Positions 57,025-64,000 of a DNA stretch of 64,000 bases are shown here, piece after piece. A model generated the notes under the pieces. It did no database searches, was not told the origin of the DNA, and saw only the letters and a program-made list of their open reading frames with translations. Made by a program: the position numbers and the translations under genes. Source of the DNA: Acidobacteria bacterium Ga0077534 (GTDB taxonomy: Bacteria > Acidobacteriota > Blastocatellia > Pyrinomonadales > Pyrinomonadaceae). The stretch is from NCBI GenBank assembly GCA_001464455.1, contig LNEI01000013.1:62001-126000 (forward strand), read 5' to 3'. The first letter of the stretch is position 1. Every line of letters begins with the position of its first letter.

Positions 57025-57546
57025 ACAGTCGAGGTTGCTTACGGGCACTTTGACCGGCACCGAGAGGTGGAGCGGACGCGGTGACGCGATCGTTCGAGGG
57101 CAGAAGGAGCGGAAAGCCGCTGTCTGGTACGCTCGGAGCCGAAGCCGAAAGGCTTGCTAGGATCGGGACGAAAGGAACGATCTGAGTTGCTCGGATAAAA
57201 ACGAGTAACACTCATTGGAAATGATCAGCCATTGAGAGCTACGCCGCTCACTTTCTCTTCGGAGAATTGCTGAGCCTCGTTGCCGGGAACGTAACCGGCG
57301 GTGGAGGAAAAGCCACCACAACAAAAACCTAATGGTACCAGACGCGAGAGCGTCACGAGGAGAGAAATCAATTTGGGTACTGACCGGAGAAGGCTCCCCG
57401 CAGAGTGTCTTCGGAATACAAAATCGGTGGTTCGAACGTGTACATGCGAGAGCCACCAACCTTTTGAAGAAGCACTTCGGTGTTGCGAAAGAGGAATAAC
57501 AAATGCGTTGTTTTGAGCAATCAAAGCAACGCATTTGTTTTTTATT
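57025..57546 (+). ncRNA. Candidate large structured non-coding RNA (about 520 nt)
   Basis: Between a promoter at 56991 and a strong terminator at 57498 lies a region packed with short hairpins closed by stable tetraloops: AAGCC-GAAA-GGCTT, GACGC-GAGA-GCGTC, TCTC-TTCG-GAGA, AGCAC-TTCG-GTGTT, CGCG-GTGA-CGCG, with GCCGG/CCGGC and GGTGG/CCACC stems. The frames crossing it on either strand are Cys/Ser/Arg-rich translations without a ribosome binding site, typical of RNA genes. I looked for RNase P, tmRNA, SRP and 6S signatures and did not find them. It lies directly upstream of obgE but has its own terminator. It may be a new or very diverged RNA class. Confidence 0.7.
57498..57546 (+). terminator. 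Terminator of the candidate ncRNA
   Basis: AACAAATGCGTTG (57498-57510) and CAACGCATTTGTT (57527-57539) form a perfect 13-bp stem, extended inward by TTTGA/TCAAA around GCAA, and followed by a T-rich tract. Confidence 0.95.
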
Positions 57547-57595
57547 AGGGCGAGCAATTTCCCGTCAGGCGAGATAACGCCTAGAATATAAGGTT

Positions 57596-58603
57596 ATGTT
57601 CCTGGATCGGGTCAAGATAAGGGTAAAGGCAGGTGATGGCGGCAACGGCGTGACGGCGTTCCGACGAGAAAAGTTCGTGCCTCGCGGCGGACCTTCCGGC
57701 GGCGACGGCGGCGTTGGGGGCAGCGTATGGATCGAATCGACCGAGGGGCTGAATACGCTACTGCATCTCCGCTACAATCCCGAACATAAAGCAGAACGCG
57801 GTCGTCACGGCGAGGGCTCTAACCGCTACGGCAAAGATGGCGAGGATACTGTTGTTCGCGTGCCGGTCGGCACGCAGATATTCGATCCAGAATCAAATGA
57901 CCTGCTTTTCGATTTTACAGAAGCGGGACAGCGATACCGGGCCGCCAAGGGCGGAAAGGGCGGATGGGGGAATTCCCATTTCGCGACCCCGACACGACGG
58001 GCACCAAAGTTTCATTTCACCGGCCGCCCAGGGGAGGAGCGGGAACTCCAACTCGAGCTGAAACTGATCGCTGACGTTGGCCTCGTCGGCTTTCCCAATG
58101 CCGGTAAATCTACGCTGATCAGCGTCATTTCGGCCGCGAAGCCAAAGATCGCCGATTACCCTTTTACAACGCTCGAACCAAATCTCGGCGTTGTCGATAT
58201 GGGCGACTTTCGCACATTCGTTGTGGCGGACATTCCCGGGCTGATCGAGGGTGCAGCGGACGGAGCGGGGCTCGGGCACAGATTTCTTCGCCACGTCGAA
58301 CGAACCAAGATAATACTGCATCTTGTCGATGTTTCATCTCTTTCGGGCCGCGACCCGATCGAGGACTACGAGATCATCAATCGCGAGCTTTCCAAATACG
58401 ACGAAAATCTCGGTAACCGTCCGCAGATCGTCGTCGCGACAAAGATCGATGCTCTTGACGAACCCGAAAGGCTCGAAGCCCTAAAGAAAAGATCCAAAAA
58501 GGACCGAAAACCATTCTTTGCTATCTCGTCAGTGACAAACGACGGAGTCAAGGCGTTGGTGGATGCAGTTTCCCGACGGATTACTGAAACTGAAGATAAA
58601 TAA
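57596..58603 (+). CDS. obgE: GTPase Obg/CgtA
   Basis: A 335-residue essential GTPase for large ribosomal subunit assembly. The glycine-rich Obg fold (about 1-158; [30 protein letters not shown]) precedes the G domain with G1 GFPNAGKST, switch [18 protein letters not shown] and G4 TKID. There is no C-terminal OCT extension, so this is the short form. ATG 57596 gives the expected N-terminus. It starts the housekeeping run obgE-nadD-rsfS-rlmH-dksA-like-comF, in which later genes overlap. Only 49 bases separate it from the ncRNA terminator, so its promoter must be short or readthrough is used. Confidence 0.97.
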   Translation: MFLDRVKIRVKAGDGGNGVTAFRREKFVPRGGPSGGDGGVGGSVWIESTEGLNTLLHLRYNPEHKAERGRHGEGSNRYGKDGEDTVVRVPVGTQIFDPESNDLLFDFTEAGQRYRAAKGGKGGWGNSHFATPTRRAPKFHFTGRPGEERELQLELKLIADVGLVGFPNAGKSTLISVISAAKPKIADYPFTTLEPNLGVVDMGDFRTFVVADIPGLIEGAADGAGLGHRFLRHVERTKIILHLVDVSSLSGRDPIEDYEIINRELSKYDENLGNRPQIVVATKIDALDEPERLEALKKRSKKDRKPFFAISSVTNDGVKALVDAVSRRITETEDK

Positions 58604-58639
58604 TTGAGCCGCAGCTAATTCCGAACGAAATAGATCGAT

Positions 58640-59281
58640 ATGCGCACTGCATACTACGGAGGTTCATTCGACCCACTCCACCGCGGGCATTTGGCGATAG
58701 CCGAAGCATTGGTTCAGCAGTTCTCACTCGATCGGTTCGTGTTCATACCGGCATTTCACGCTCCGCATAAGCTCCGGTTGAAGCCGACGTCGGCGTACGA
58801 TCGCTATGCGATGTTGTGTTTGGCGACAGACCATGACCCTAACCTTTTCGTTTCACGGATCGAGATCGAGGCTCCTGAGCGGCCATATTCGATCGAAACA
58901 CTAACGCGGCTAAAGTCCGAAATGCCGAACGATGATATTTTCTTCGTCATGGGAGCCGACTCGTGGATGGACATTCGAACCTGGCGGGAATGGGAAAACG
59001 TTCTGAATATCACGGATCATATTGTCGTCACACGGCCGGGATACGAGATCGGAGTGGACCACGTCAACGAAGAGCATCGCGAAAGGATCATCGATCTGCG
59101 AGGCAAGGGCGATAAAGAAATAGATCTAAAGCAACACGGGATATTTATCACGGATTCCGTGAATATGAACATCTCGGCAACCGCGGTCAGGGCTTCGATC
59201 CGTGATGAACGCGACAACTGGCGAGCCGACCTCTCCGATGAGGTTGCAAATTACATCGAAAAATATCAGATTTATAGCTAA
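58640..59281 (+). CDS. nadD: Nicotinate-nucleotide adenylyltransferase
   Basis: A 213-residue nucleotidyltransferase that adenylates nicotinate mononucleotide to NaAD in NAD biosynthesis. It carries the T/HxGH signature in YGGSFDPLHRGHLAIAE (about 4-20), FVMGADSWMDIRTW and the C-terminal ISATAVRASI (ISSTxIR motif with Ala for the second Ser). It follows obgE by 36 bases, and its stop overlaps rsfS as TAATG, which is the frequent nadD-rsfS arrangement. Cytoplasmic. Confidence 0.95.
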   Translation: MRTAYYGGSFDPLHRGHLAIAEALVQQFSLDRFVFIPAFHAPHKLRLKPTSAYDRYAMLCLATDHDPNLFVSRIEIEAPERPYSIETLTRLKSEMPNDDIFFVMGADSWMDIRTWREWENVLNITDHIVVTRPGYEIGVDHVNEEHRERIIDLRGKGDKEIDLKQHGIFITDSVNMNISATAVRASIRDERDNWRADLSDEVANYIEKYQIYS

Positions 59282-59709
59282 TGGAAGAAATTCAGGAAAA
59301 ATCGCTTCAACGTGAAGCTGTCAAAATAGAAATCGCCGAAAAACCCACGCCGTTTGCCGACCTCGACCCTGAGATCCAACTTGCGATCCGCTGTGCTGCC
59401 GACAAGAAGGCATTCGACATAGTCGGCCTGGATCTTCGTGACATTGCGAGCTTTACCGAGTACTTCGTGATCGCCAGCGGTTCGAACCAGCGCCAGGTTC
59501 AGGCGGTCGCTGACGAGGTCAACGACCAGCTTAAGAAACAGCTCGGCTCGCGCCCCGTTCGGATCGAGGGCTACAACTCCGCTGATTGGGTCTTGCTCGA
59601 CTACGGTGATTTTGTTTTTCATATATTTAATGGCGAATCCCGTGAATTCTACGACCTCGCCCGCCTTTGGCGCGATGCCCGCAAAGTTGAGATCCCGGCA
59701 AACCTCTGA
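59281..59709 (+). CDS. rsfS: Ribosomal silencing factor RsfS
   Basis: A 142-residue member of the Iojap/RsfS family, which binds L14 on the large subunit and prevents subunit joining in starvation. The core reads AFDIVGLDLRDIASFTEYFVIASGSNQRQVQAVADEV, split here as the conserved ASGSNQRQVQA motif, then EGYNSADWVLLDYGDFVFHIF. About 25 extra N-terminal residues precede it. It overlaps nadD by one base and rlmH by one base (TGATG), so the three are translationally coupled. Confidence 0.95.
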   Translation: MEEIQEKSLQREAVKIEIAEKPTPFADLDPEIQLAIRCAADKKAFDIVGLDLRDIASFTEYFVIASGSNQRQVQAVADEVNDQLKKQLGSRPVRIEGYNSADWVLLDYGDFVFHIFNGESREFYDLARLWRDARKVEIPANL

Positions 59710-60161
59710 TGAAATTTCGCTTCGTCTGGGTCGGAAAGACAAAAGACCCGAGCTACCGCACGCTTCAGGAAAACTACCTCGGCCGCCTCTCTCATTTTGT
59801 AAAAACTGAGGTAGTCGAGGTTCGTGATGCGACTTCAGGTGAGACGAAAGAAATCGAAGGCAACCGTATCCTTGAAAAGCTGAATCAAAGCTCCTTTGTC
59901 TGTCTGCTTGACGTGCCCGGCCAGCAGGTTTCATCGCATGAACTCGCCGCAAAGGTCGAAGGCTGGCAGAACAGCGGAGTCAAAGAGATCTCGTTCGTGA
60001 TCGGCGGGGCCGATGGTATTTCACCTAGAGTTGCGGCGAAGGCGAACTATACGCTATCCTTATCGTTTCTCACTTTTACGCACGAGATGGCTAGAGTCGT
60101 ATTACTAGAACAGCTATATAGAGCTTTTACAATAATTAAAGGTTACCCGTACCAGAAATGA
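59709..60161 (+). CDS. rlmH: 23S rRNA (pseudouridine-1915-N3)-methyltransferase
   Basis: A 150-residue SPOUT methyltransferase acting on helix 69 of assembled ribosomes. SAM-binding motif FVIGGADGIS (about 97-106) and the knotted C-terminal segment LSFLTFTHEMARVVLLEQLY are typical. The C-terminus ends YPYQK; most relatives end YHK or YHR, so a Gln replaces a usually conserved His. Sequence is otherwise normal. It overlaps rsfS (TGATG) and the DksA-like gene (ATGA). Confidence 0.94.
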   Translation: MKFRFVWVGKTKDPSYRTLQENYLGRLSHFVKTEVVEVRDATSGETKEIEGNRILEKLNQSSFVCLLDVPGQQVSSHELAAKVEGWQNSGVKEISFVIGGADGISPRVAAKANYTLSLSFLTFTHEMARVVLLEQLYRAFTIIKGYPYQK

Positions 60162-60511
60162 GCAAATTGAATATAGACGAGATCAAGGACAAGTTAATTG
60201 CCGAACGCGAGCTTTTGGTTAGAAAGCTGAGCGGTAACGATCTTTCGGTCGATGATTCGGAAACGCCTGATCCTGTTGATCTCGCGGTTAGAAATTATTC
60301 CAAGAACGTCATGCTCGCGGTCTCTGAGAACGAGAGCCGTCAAGTCGCCCTTATCGATCAGGCTCTGTTGCGGATCGAAGACGACGAATACGGTATCTGT
60401 CAGAACTGCGAAAAGGACATCAATCCTAAGCGTCTCGCAGCGGTTCCGTCGGCACGCTATTGCATCGAATGTCAGGAACTCCAGGAACGCGGACTCCTCG
60501 ACGAGGAGTAG
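60158..60511 (+). CDS. TraR/DksA-type zinc-finger protein
   Basis: A 117-residue coiled-coil plus zinc-finger protein of the DksA/TraR superfamily, which binds RNA polymerase and modulates initiation. Two N-terminal helices (about 1-75; IKDKLIAERELLVRKLSG, MLAVSENESRQVALIDQALL) precede the four-Cys finger CQNC-(17)-CIEC. It is shorter than E. coli DksA and lacks a clear DxxDA tip, though DDSETPDPVDLAV carries the acidic tip in altered form. Encoded in the ribosome-related operon, overlapping rlmH by four bases. Confidence 0.92.
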   Translation: MSKLNIDEIKDKLIAERELLVRKLSGNDLSVDDSETPDPVDLAVRNYSKNVMLAVSENESRQVALIDQALLRIEDDEYGICQNCEKDINPKRLAAVPSARYCIECQELQERGLLDEE

Positions 60512-60512
60512 T

Positions 60513-61244
60513 TTGTCCAGGTTGATCGCTAATTCCCTCCTCTCGGTCCTTTACCCGCAAAAATGCCAGGTATGTTCAGGGCCTATCGACCATCTTAAAA
60601 GCGCGGTCGCGTGCAGCGATTGCTGGAAAGAAACTCGGCTGTTTTCGGGTGAGGAAATGCTGTGCGGGCGATGCGGAGCTTTGCTCGGTGAAAAGGCCGC
60701 TCCAATGCCCGTCTTCTGCCGCAAATGCGACGACTATCATTTTGAGCGGGCATTTGCCGCAGGCATTTACGAGAAAGCACTCGCCGCCGAGGTCAGTGCA
60801 CTCAAAGCCGCAGACCATCTTTCGCCGGCTATCAGATCAACAATTCGCAAGTCCCTTGATCTGCATTCCGGTAAGATCACCGGCGATATGGTCGTACCCG
60901 TTCCTCTCTCTAAGCTTCGTCGCGTCGAACGCGGCTTCAATCAGGCAGAAACGATCGCAGTCGCAGTCGCTAAAATTCTAAAGATCCCCGTTGATGCCAT
61001 GAGCCTTACACGTACCGTTCACACGCCGATCCATCGCGTTGGTATGGATCAGAAAGCCCGTGAACTCACCGTCGAAAAAGCCTTTGCCGTCATCAGGCCA
61101 AATCTGATCAAGGACAAGAATATTGTTCTTGTCGATGATGTTATGACGTCCGGGGCGACAACGTCTGCATGTGCAAAGGCGCTAAAGAAGGCAGGCTCGG
61201 GTCGCGTGACTGTTTTCACGCTTGCCCGAGCCGTGTTGCAGTAG
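60513..61244 (+). CDS. ComF-family phosphoribosyltransferase
   Basis: A 243-residue protein. GAGGAG at 60503-60508 supports TTG 60513 (or TTG 60522); the same frame continues much further upstream only as an overlap with the DksA-like gene. The N-terminus carries two zinc knuckles (CQVCSGPI, CSDCW, LCGRCGALL, FCRKC). The C-terminal PRTase domain has VVPVPLSKLRRVERGFNQAE and the PRPP loop VLVDDVMTSGATTSACA. ComF proteins support DNA uptake or replication restart. It is the last gene of the operon and converges with tsaD, three bases away. Confidence 0.9.
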   Translation: MSRLIANSLLSVLYPQKCQVCSGPIDHLKSAVACSDCWKETRLFSGEEMLCGRCGALLGEKAAPMPVFCRKCDDYHFERAFAAGIYEKALAAEVSALKAADHLSPAIRSTIRKSLDLHSGKITGDMVVPVPLSKLRRVERGFNQAETIAVAVAKILKIPVDAMSLTRTVHTPIHRVGMDQKARELTVEKAFAVIRPNLIKDKNIVLVDDVMTSGATTSACAKALKKAGSGRVTVFTLARAVLQ

Positions 61245-61247
61245 GTT

Positions 61248-62321
61248 CTACAACCGGTATTTTACCTTCCCTTCTCGAATGTTTTTGTTTTCTTCAGGCA
61301 TGTTCTGAAGACGCATTGTGATATCGGCGGTCATTCTAAGGTCGGCCGTCTTATCCTGCTTTAGCTGGAAATACCCAGCGGCAGCGATCATCGCGGCGTT
61401 GTCAGTCGAAAGGTGTTTTGACGGGAAATAGACTGGAAGGGACAGTTCGCCGGCAGCCTGCTCAGCTGCTCGTCTTAGCGATCCATTACAAGCGACGCCG
61501 CCGGCGACGATCAGTGTCCTTGGATGGTGCTCTCTCGCAAGCTTTTCGAGCGTTCCGACCAGAGCATTTACGACAGCTTTCTGAAAGCTCGCCGCGATGT
61601 CCCGCACCTGATCCGAAGACTCAGCCCCCGCAGCGATCACCACATCGTGTTCTTTTAGATACCTAGACACGGCAGTTTTTAGCCCGCTAAAGCTCAGGTC
61701 GGGCCGTCCGTCGGATATCTTTGCTCTCGGAAATTTTATAGCATTCTCATTACCGTTCACTGAAAGCTTTTCGATCACGGGTCCGCCGGGATAGCCGAGC
61801 CCGAGCATCTTCGCGACCTTGTCAAAAGCCTCTCCGGCCGCATCGTCACGGGTTCGCGAAACGATGCGGTAGGAGCCTTCTTCCGGAACTAGAAAGATAT
61901 TTGTATGGCCGCCGGAAACGATCAGTGCGAGTGCGGGATACTGAACTTCCGGGTTTTCAAACGCCACAGAGTAAACGTGGCCTTCGATGTGATTGACCCC
62001 GACAAGCGGAATATCGAGTGAGTACGCGAGTGACTTCGCAAAACAAACGCCGACCAACAGCGAGCCGATCAACCCGGGCCCCTGCGTGACGGCGATCGCA
62101 TCGATTTCCGCGAGGGTAACGCCGGCCTTCGTTATCGATTCTTCGACGATCGCTTCTATCTTTTCAAGATGTTCCCGCGAGGCAAGTTCGGGCACGACAC
62201 CGCCCCAGGGCTTATGAAGATCTATCTGCGAAGCGATGATCGACGACACGATCTCACGCCCGTCACGGACAACTGCCGCCGCCGTTTCATCACACGAACT
62301 TTCGATTCCCAGGATAAGCAC
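61248..62321 (-). CDS. tsaD: tRNA N6-adenosine threonylcarbamoyltransferase
   Basis: A 357-residue ASKHA-fold enzyme that transfers threonylcarbamoyl to A37 of ANN-reading tRNAs, working with TsaB, TsaE and TsaC, which are not in this window. The start is GTG 62321, giving the standard MLILGIESSCDETAAAVV. The metal motif HIEGHVYSV (about 111-119), SGGHTNIFL and the GGVACNGSLRRAAEQ motif are intact. It converges with comF and lies 20 bases downstream of the DUF4286 gene on the same strand. Confidence 0.97.
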   Translation of the reverse strand: MLILGIESSCDETAAAVVRDGREIVSSIIASQIDLHKPWGGVVPELASREHLEKIEAIVEESITKAGVTLAEIDAIAVTQGPGLIGSLLVGVCFAKSLAYSLDIPLVGVNHIEGHVYSVAFENPEVQYPALALIVSGGHTNIFLVPEEGSYRIVSRTRDDAAGEAFDKVAKMLGLGYPGGPVIEKLSVNGNENAIKFPRAKISDGRPDLSFSGLKTAVSRYLKEHDVVIAAGAESSDQVRDIAASFQKAVVNALVGTLEKLAREHHPRTLIVAGGVACNGSLRRAAEQAAGELSLPVYFPSKHLSTDNAAMIAAAGYFQLKQDKTADLRMTADITMRLQNMPEENKNIREGKVKYRL

Positions 62322-62341
62322 TTTAATAGACTAACATGCGG

Positions 62342-62680
62342 TTAACGCGGGGCGAGAACGGCTACAACGTTCCATTCGGTACGTTCAATTTGTAGTCCGT
62401 TTGGAAATCGCTCGACAACCTCGGCTCGAAGCCTCGGAGCGTGTTTTTCAAGATAGGCTCGCAGATCTTCGGACGAGAGAGCGATGTACGATATCCTGAG
62501 AGTTCGGTTACTTTGAACGACAGTCGCGGATGCGAAATGTCCGGTCGCAAGCAGGTCAGGGACGTGCTTTTCCACCATGAAGGCAGTAAATTCCTCAGCG
62601 AGTTCCGGTTCCATGCGAGCTGTTATCTCGTATACGACCTGGCCGCGAGAGCCTTCCTTAAACTTCCGATCATGACTCAT
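62342..62680 (-). CDS. DUF4286-family protein
   Basis: A 112-residue cytoplasmic protein resembling DUF4286: VVYEITARMEPELAEEFTAFM, HVPDLLATGHFASATVV, ISYIALSSEDLRAYLEKHAPRLR and the end RTEWNVVAVL. The ferredoxin-like dimeric alpha/beta-barrel pattern suggests ligand binding; the function of the family is unknown. I chose ATG 62680 with GAAG nearby rather than the TTG at 62692. It is co-directional with tsaD. Confidence 0.82.
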   Translation of the reverse strand: MSHDRKFKEGSRGQVVYEITARMEPELAEEFTAFMVEKHVPDLLATGHFASATVVQSNRTLRISYIALSSEDLRAYLEKHAPRLRAEVVERFPNGLQIERTEWNVVAVLAPR

Positions 62681-62748
62681 AAGTAACTTCAATTCCCAAG
62701 TATGAAAACGCAGGCTTCTTCAGTAGAATATCACCAGCAGTCAAAGGT

Positions 62749-64000
62749 ATGAAACCGACATCCAAAATGGCATATCGTCTCACTAAATCGGCCTATTTGC
62801 AGTACCTGAAATGCCCGCAGGAATTCTGGCTTGAGGTTCACGAACCGCTCATGTCGGTCCAGCCAATGACGCTCGAGCATGAGCATCTGCGTCAGCAAGG
62901 TTATGCCGTTGAGTCGTATGTAAAGCAGCTCCAGCGCTTTCAGACAAACGACGACTATTTCGTCGATTTCCAGCGAACCTTTCAGACCTCTGATCTTTGG
63001 GCTCGTAGCGACGTCGTCGTTGCCGACCGTACGACCGGCGAGATCGAGATCTACGAGATCAAATCGTCGTCGAGCGTAAAAGAAGAGCATTACGACGACA
63101 TGGCATTCCAGCTAGTCGTTGCCGAACGAAGCGGCGTGAAGGTCAAGGCGACGTACGTTGTTACGATGAACAGCGAATACGTGCGCGATGGCGATATCGA
63201 TCCCGAACAGCTTTTTACCATTACGGACGTAACATCGGCGGTCGAACAGAAACGATTTGATACTGAGGACCAGATCCGTCTCGCCTTCGAGTATTTAAAG
63301 TCGTTTCCGGCCGCATCTCTAGCGGAATACTGCGTCGACAAGAAGCTCGATTGCCGTTTTCTCAGACTGCATTTTGAAGATCTGCCGAATTCAACGGTCT
63401 TCGACCTCGTTTTTCTCAAGCACGAAAAACGCCGCGAACTCCTTCGTGACGGCATCATCGATATAGTCGACATCCCCGACCACTTCCCGCTTTCCGACAA
63501 GCAGCGGACACAGGTCGAGATCGCACGATCGGGTGCTGCAAGGATCGATGGCGAGAAGATCGCCTCGATCTTGAGCACCTTCCAGTATCCGATCCATTTT
63601 CTCGATTACGAGACATTTGCCTACGCGATCCCGCAATTTAACGGCCTGCGGCCGTTTCAGCAGATGGTGTTTCAGTATTCGCTGCACACGATAGACGCTC
63701 CGGGAGCGGCACCGCGACACTCCGAGTTTCTTTCACGTGGCGAAGCCGAACCGGCCCATTCTGTCGCCGCTCATCTTCGCAATGCTATGGCCGATGGCAT
63801 CGGCACGGTACTCGTGTGGTACGAAGCATTCGAGAAGGGACGAAATGAGGAAATGGGTATGATGTACCCTGAATTTAAGGCCTTCTTCGAAGAAGTGAAT
63901 GCTAAGACCTTCGATCTGATGAAGATCTTCTCCGAAGGACACTTTATCCATCCGGACTTCCGGGGAAGGACGTCGATCAAAAAGGTTCTCCCCGTCCTCG
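62749..64000 (+). CDS. DUF2779 protein with RecB/Cas4-like nuclease region, 3' truncated
   Basis: A gene starting at ATG 62749 and running off the window end with no stop (at least 417 residues). The N-terminus LTKSAYLQYLKCPQEFWLEV and, later, TGEIEIYEIKSSSSVKEEHY with DMAFQLVVAERSG match the RecB/Cas4-type nuclease core (Glu-x-Lys of EIKSS, plus the Gln of QLVV). A second domain (from about residue 270) carries HFLDYETFAYAIPQFNGLRP, the DUF2779 signature, which looks like an RNase H/DEDD exonuclease with FLDYET as its first motif. The combined protein is a predicted nuclease of unknown role. AAAGG precedes the ATG. It is divergent from the DUF4286 gene; no CRISPR array is present. Confidence 0.88.
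   Translation, partial: MKPTSKMAYRLTKSAYLQYLKCPQEFWLEVHEPLMSVQPMTLEHEHLRQQGYAVESYVKQLQRFQTNDDYFVDFQRTFQTSDLWARSDVVVADRTTGEIEIYEIKSSSSVKEEHYDDMAFQLVVAERSGVKVKATYVVTMNSEYVRDGDIDPEQLFTITDVTSAVEQKRFDTEDQIRLAFEYLKSFPAASLAEYCVDKKLDCRFLRLHFEDLPNSTVFDLVFLKHEKRRELLRDGIIDIVDIPDHFPLSDKQRTQVEIARSGAARIDGEKIASILSTFQYPIHFLDYETFAYAIPQFNGLRPFQQMVFQYSLHTIDAPGAAPRHSEFLSRGEAEPAHSVAAHLRNAMADGIGTVLVWYEAFEKGRNEEMGMMYPEFKAFFEEVNAKTFDLMKIFSEGHFIHPDFRGRTSIKKVLPVL

Noticed and set aside
57157-57534. Minus-strand frame of 125 codons across the ncRNA
   Set aside because: Its composition is Cys/Ser/Arg-rich and irregular, it has no ribosome binding site or domain, and it lies antisense to a promoter-terminator unit.
57025-57546. 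RNase P RNA, tmRNA, SRP RNA or 6S RNA as identity of the structured region
   Set aside because: The conserved RNase P core (GAGGAAAGUCC and ACAGAA strings), the tmRNA tRNA-like ends and tag, and the SRP tetraloop motif were looked for and not found. A T-loop-like TTCGAAC occurs but lacks a matching stem.

Overview
The window looks like chromosomal DNA from a member of the Acidobacteriota, most probably class Blastocatellia (Pyrinomonadaceae-like). This is inferred from protein style: Oar-type TonB receptors with an N-terminal carboxypeptidase-regulatory domain, an acidobacterial VWFA-type protein, Hanks kinases, a CadC-like winged helix fused to a WD40-like propeller, and a dispersed palindrome with core GCCCGCGCGTAAGCAAGGGC. 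No rRNA gene is present to confirm it. No prophage, insertion sequence or CRISPR array was seen.

Layout. 1-9873: a truncated FlgO/TPR protein, a peroxiredoxin, a HEAT-repeat membrane protein, purC, a secreted protein, and a coupled pair of Ser/Thr kinase and VWA protein. 10257-15091: a TonB receptor, recA, a lipoprotein and tRNA-Phe. 15209-20168: a signalling and stress island with a multi-PAS histidine kinase, NarL-type regulator, Crp-like regulator and two tiny membrane proteins, one of only 49 residues. 20535-40088: a polysaccharide/uronate utilisation locus with ROK regulator, TonB receptor, toroid lyase-like protein, KdgF-like cupin, KduI, GH105, GH2-malectin, LacI, MFS importer, SDR, two esterases and a heparinase II/III-like protein. 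40194-46323: rarA, creatininase-like protein, a TetR/S41 pair, a receiver-like protein and an orphan DnaC-like ATPase.

46448-50408: deoC and rpiB, both with N-terminal extensions that look like bacterial microcompartment (BMC) encapsulation tails, with a MazEF-type toxin-antitoxin pair between them; then hpt, rplU and rpmA. 50541-56733: a repeat-rich surface protein, small secreted proteins and a winged-helix/propeller regulator. 56734-57595 has no protein gene but carries a promoter, about 520 nt of hairpin-rich sequence and a strong terminator. I read this as a large structured non-coding RNA I cannot assign to a known class. 57596-64000: the housekeeping run obgE-nadD-rsfS-rlmH-dksA-like-comF, then tsaD, a DUF4286 gene and a 3'-truncated DUF2779 nuclease-like gene.

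How it works together. The 20.5-40 kb locus reads as one pathway: oligosaccharides enter through the TonB receptor, secreted enzymes deacylate and cut them, GH105 and GH2 remove unsaturated uronate and neutral sugars, the MFS protein imports the uronates, and KdgF/KduI/SDR feed them towards 2-keto-3-deoxygluconate. ROK and LacI regulators flank it. The strongest candidates for undescribed biology are the ncRNA at 57025-57546, the BMC-like deoC/rpiB pair, and three non-coding elements whose terminal inverted repeats are themselves hairpins.
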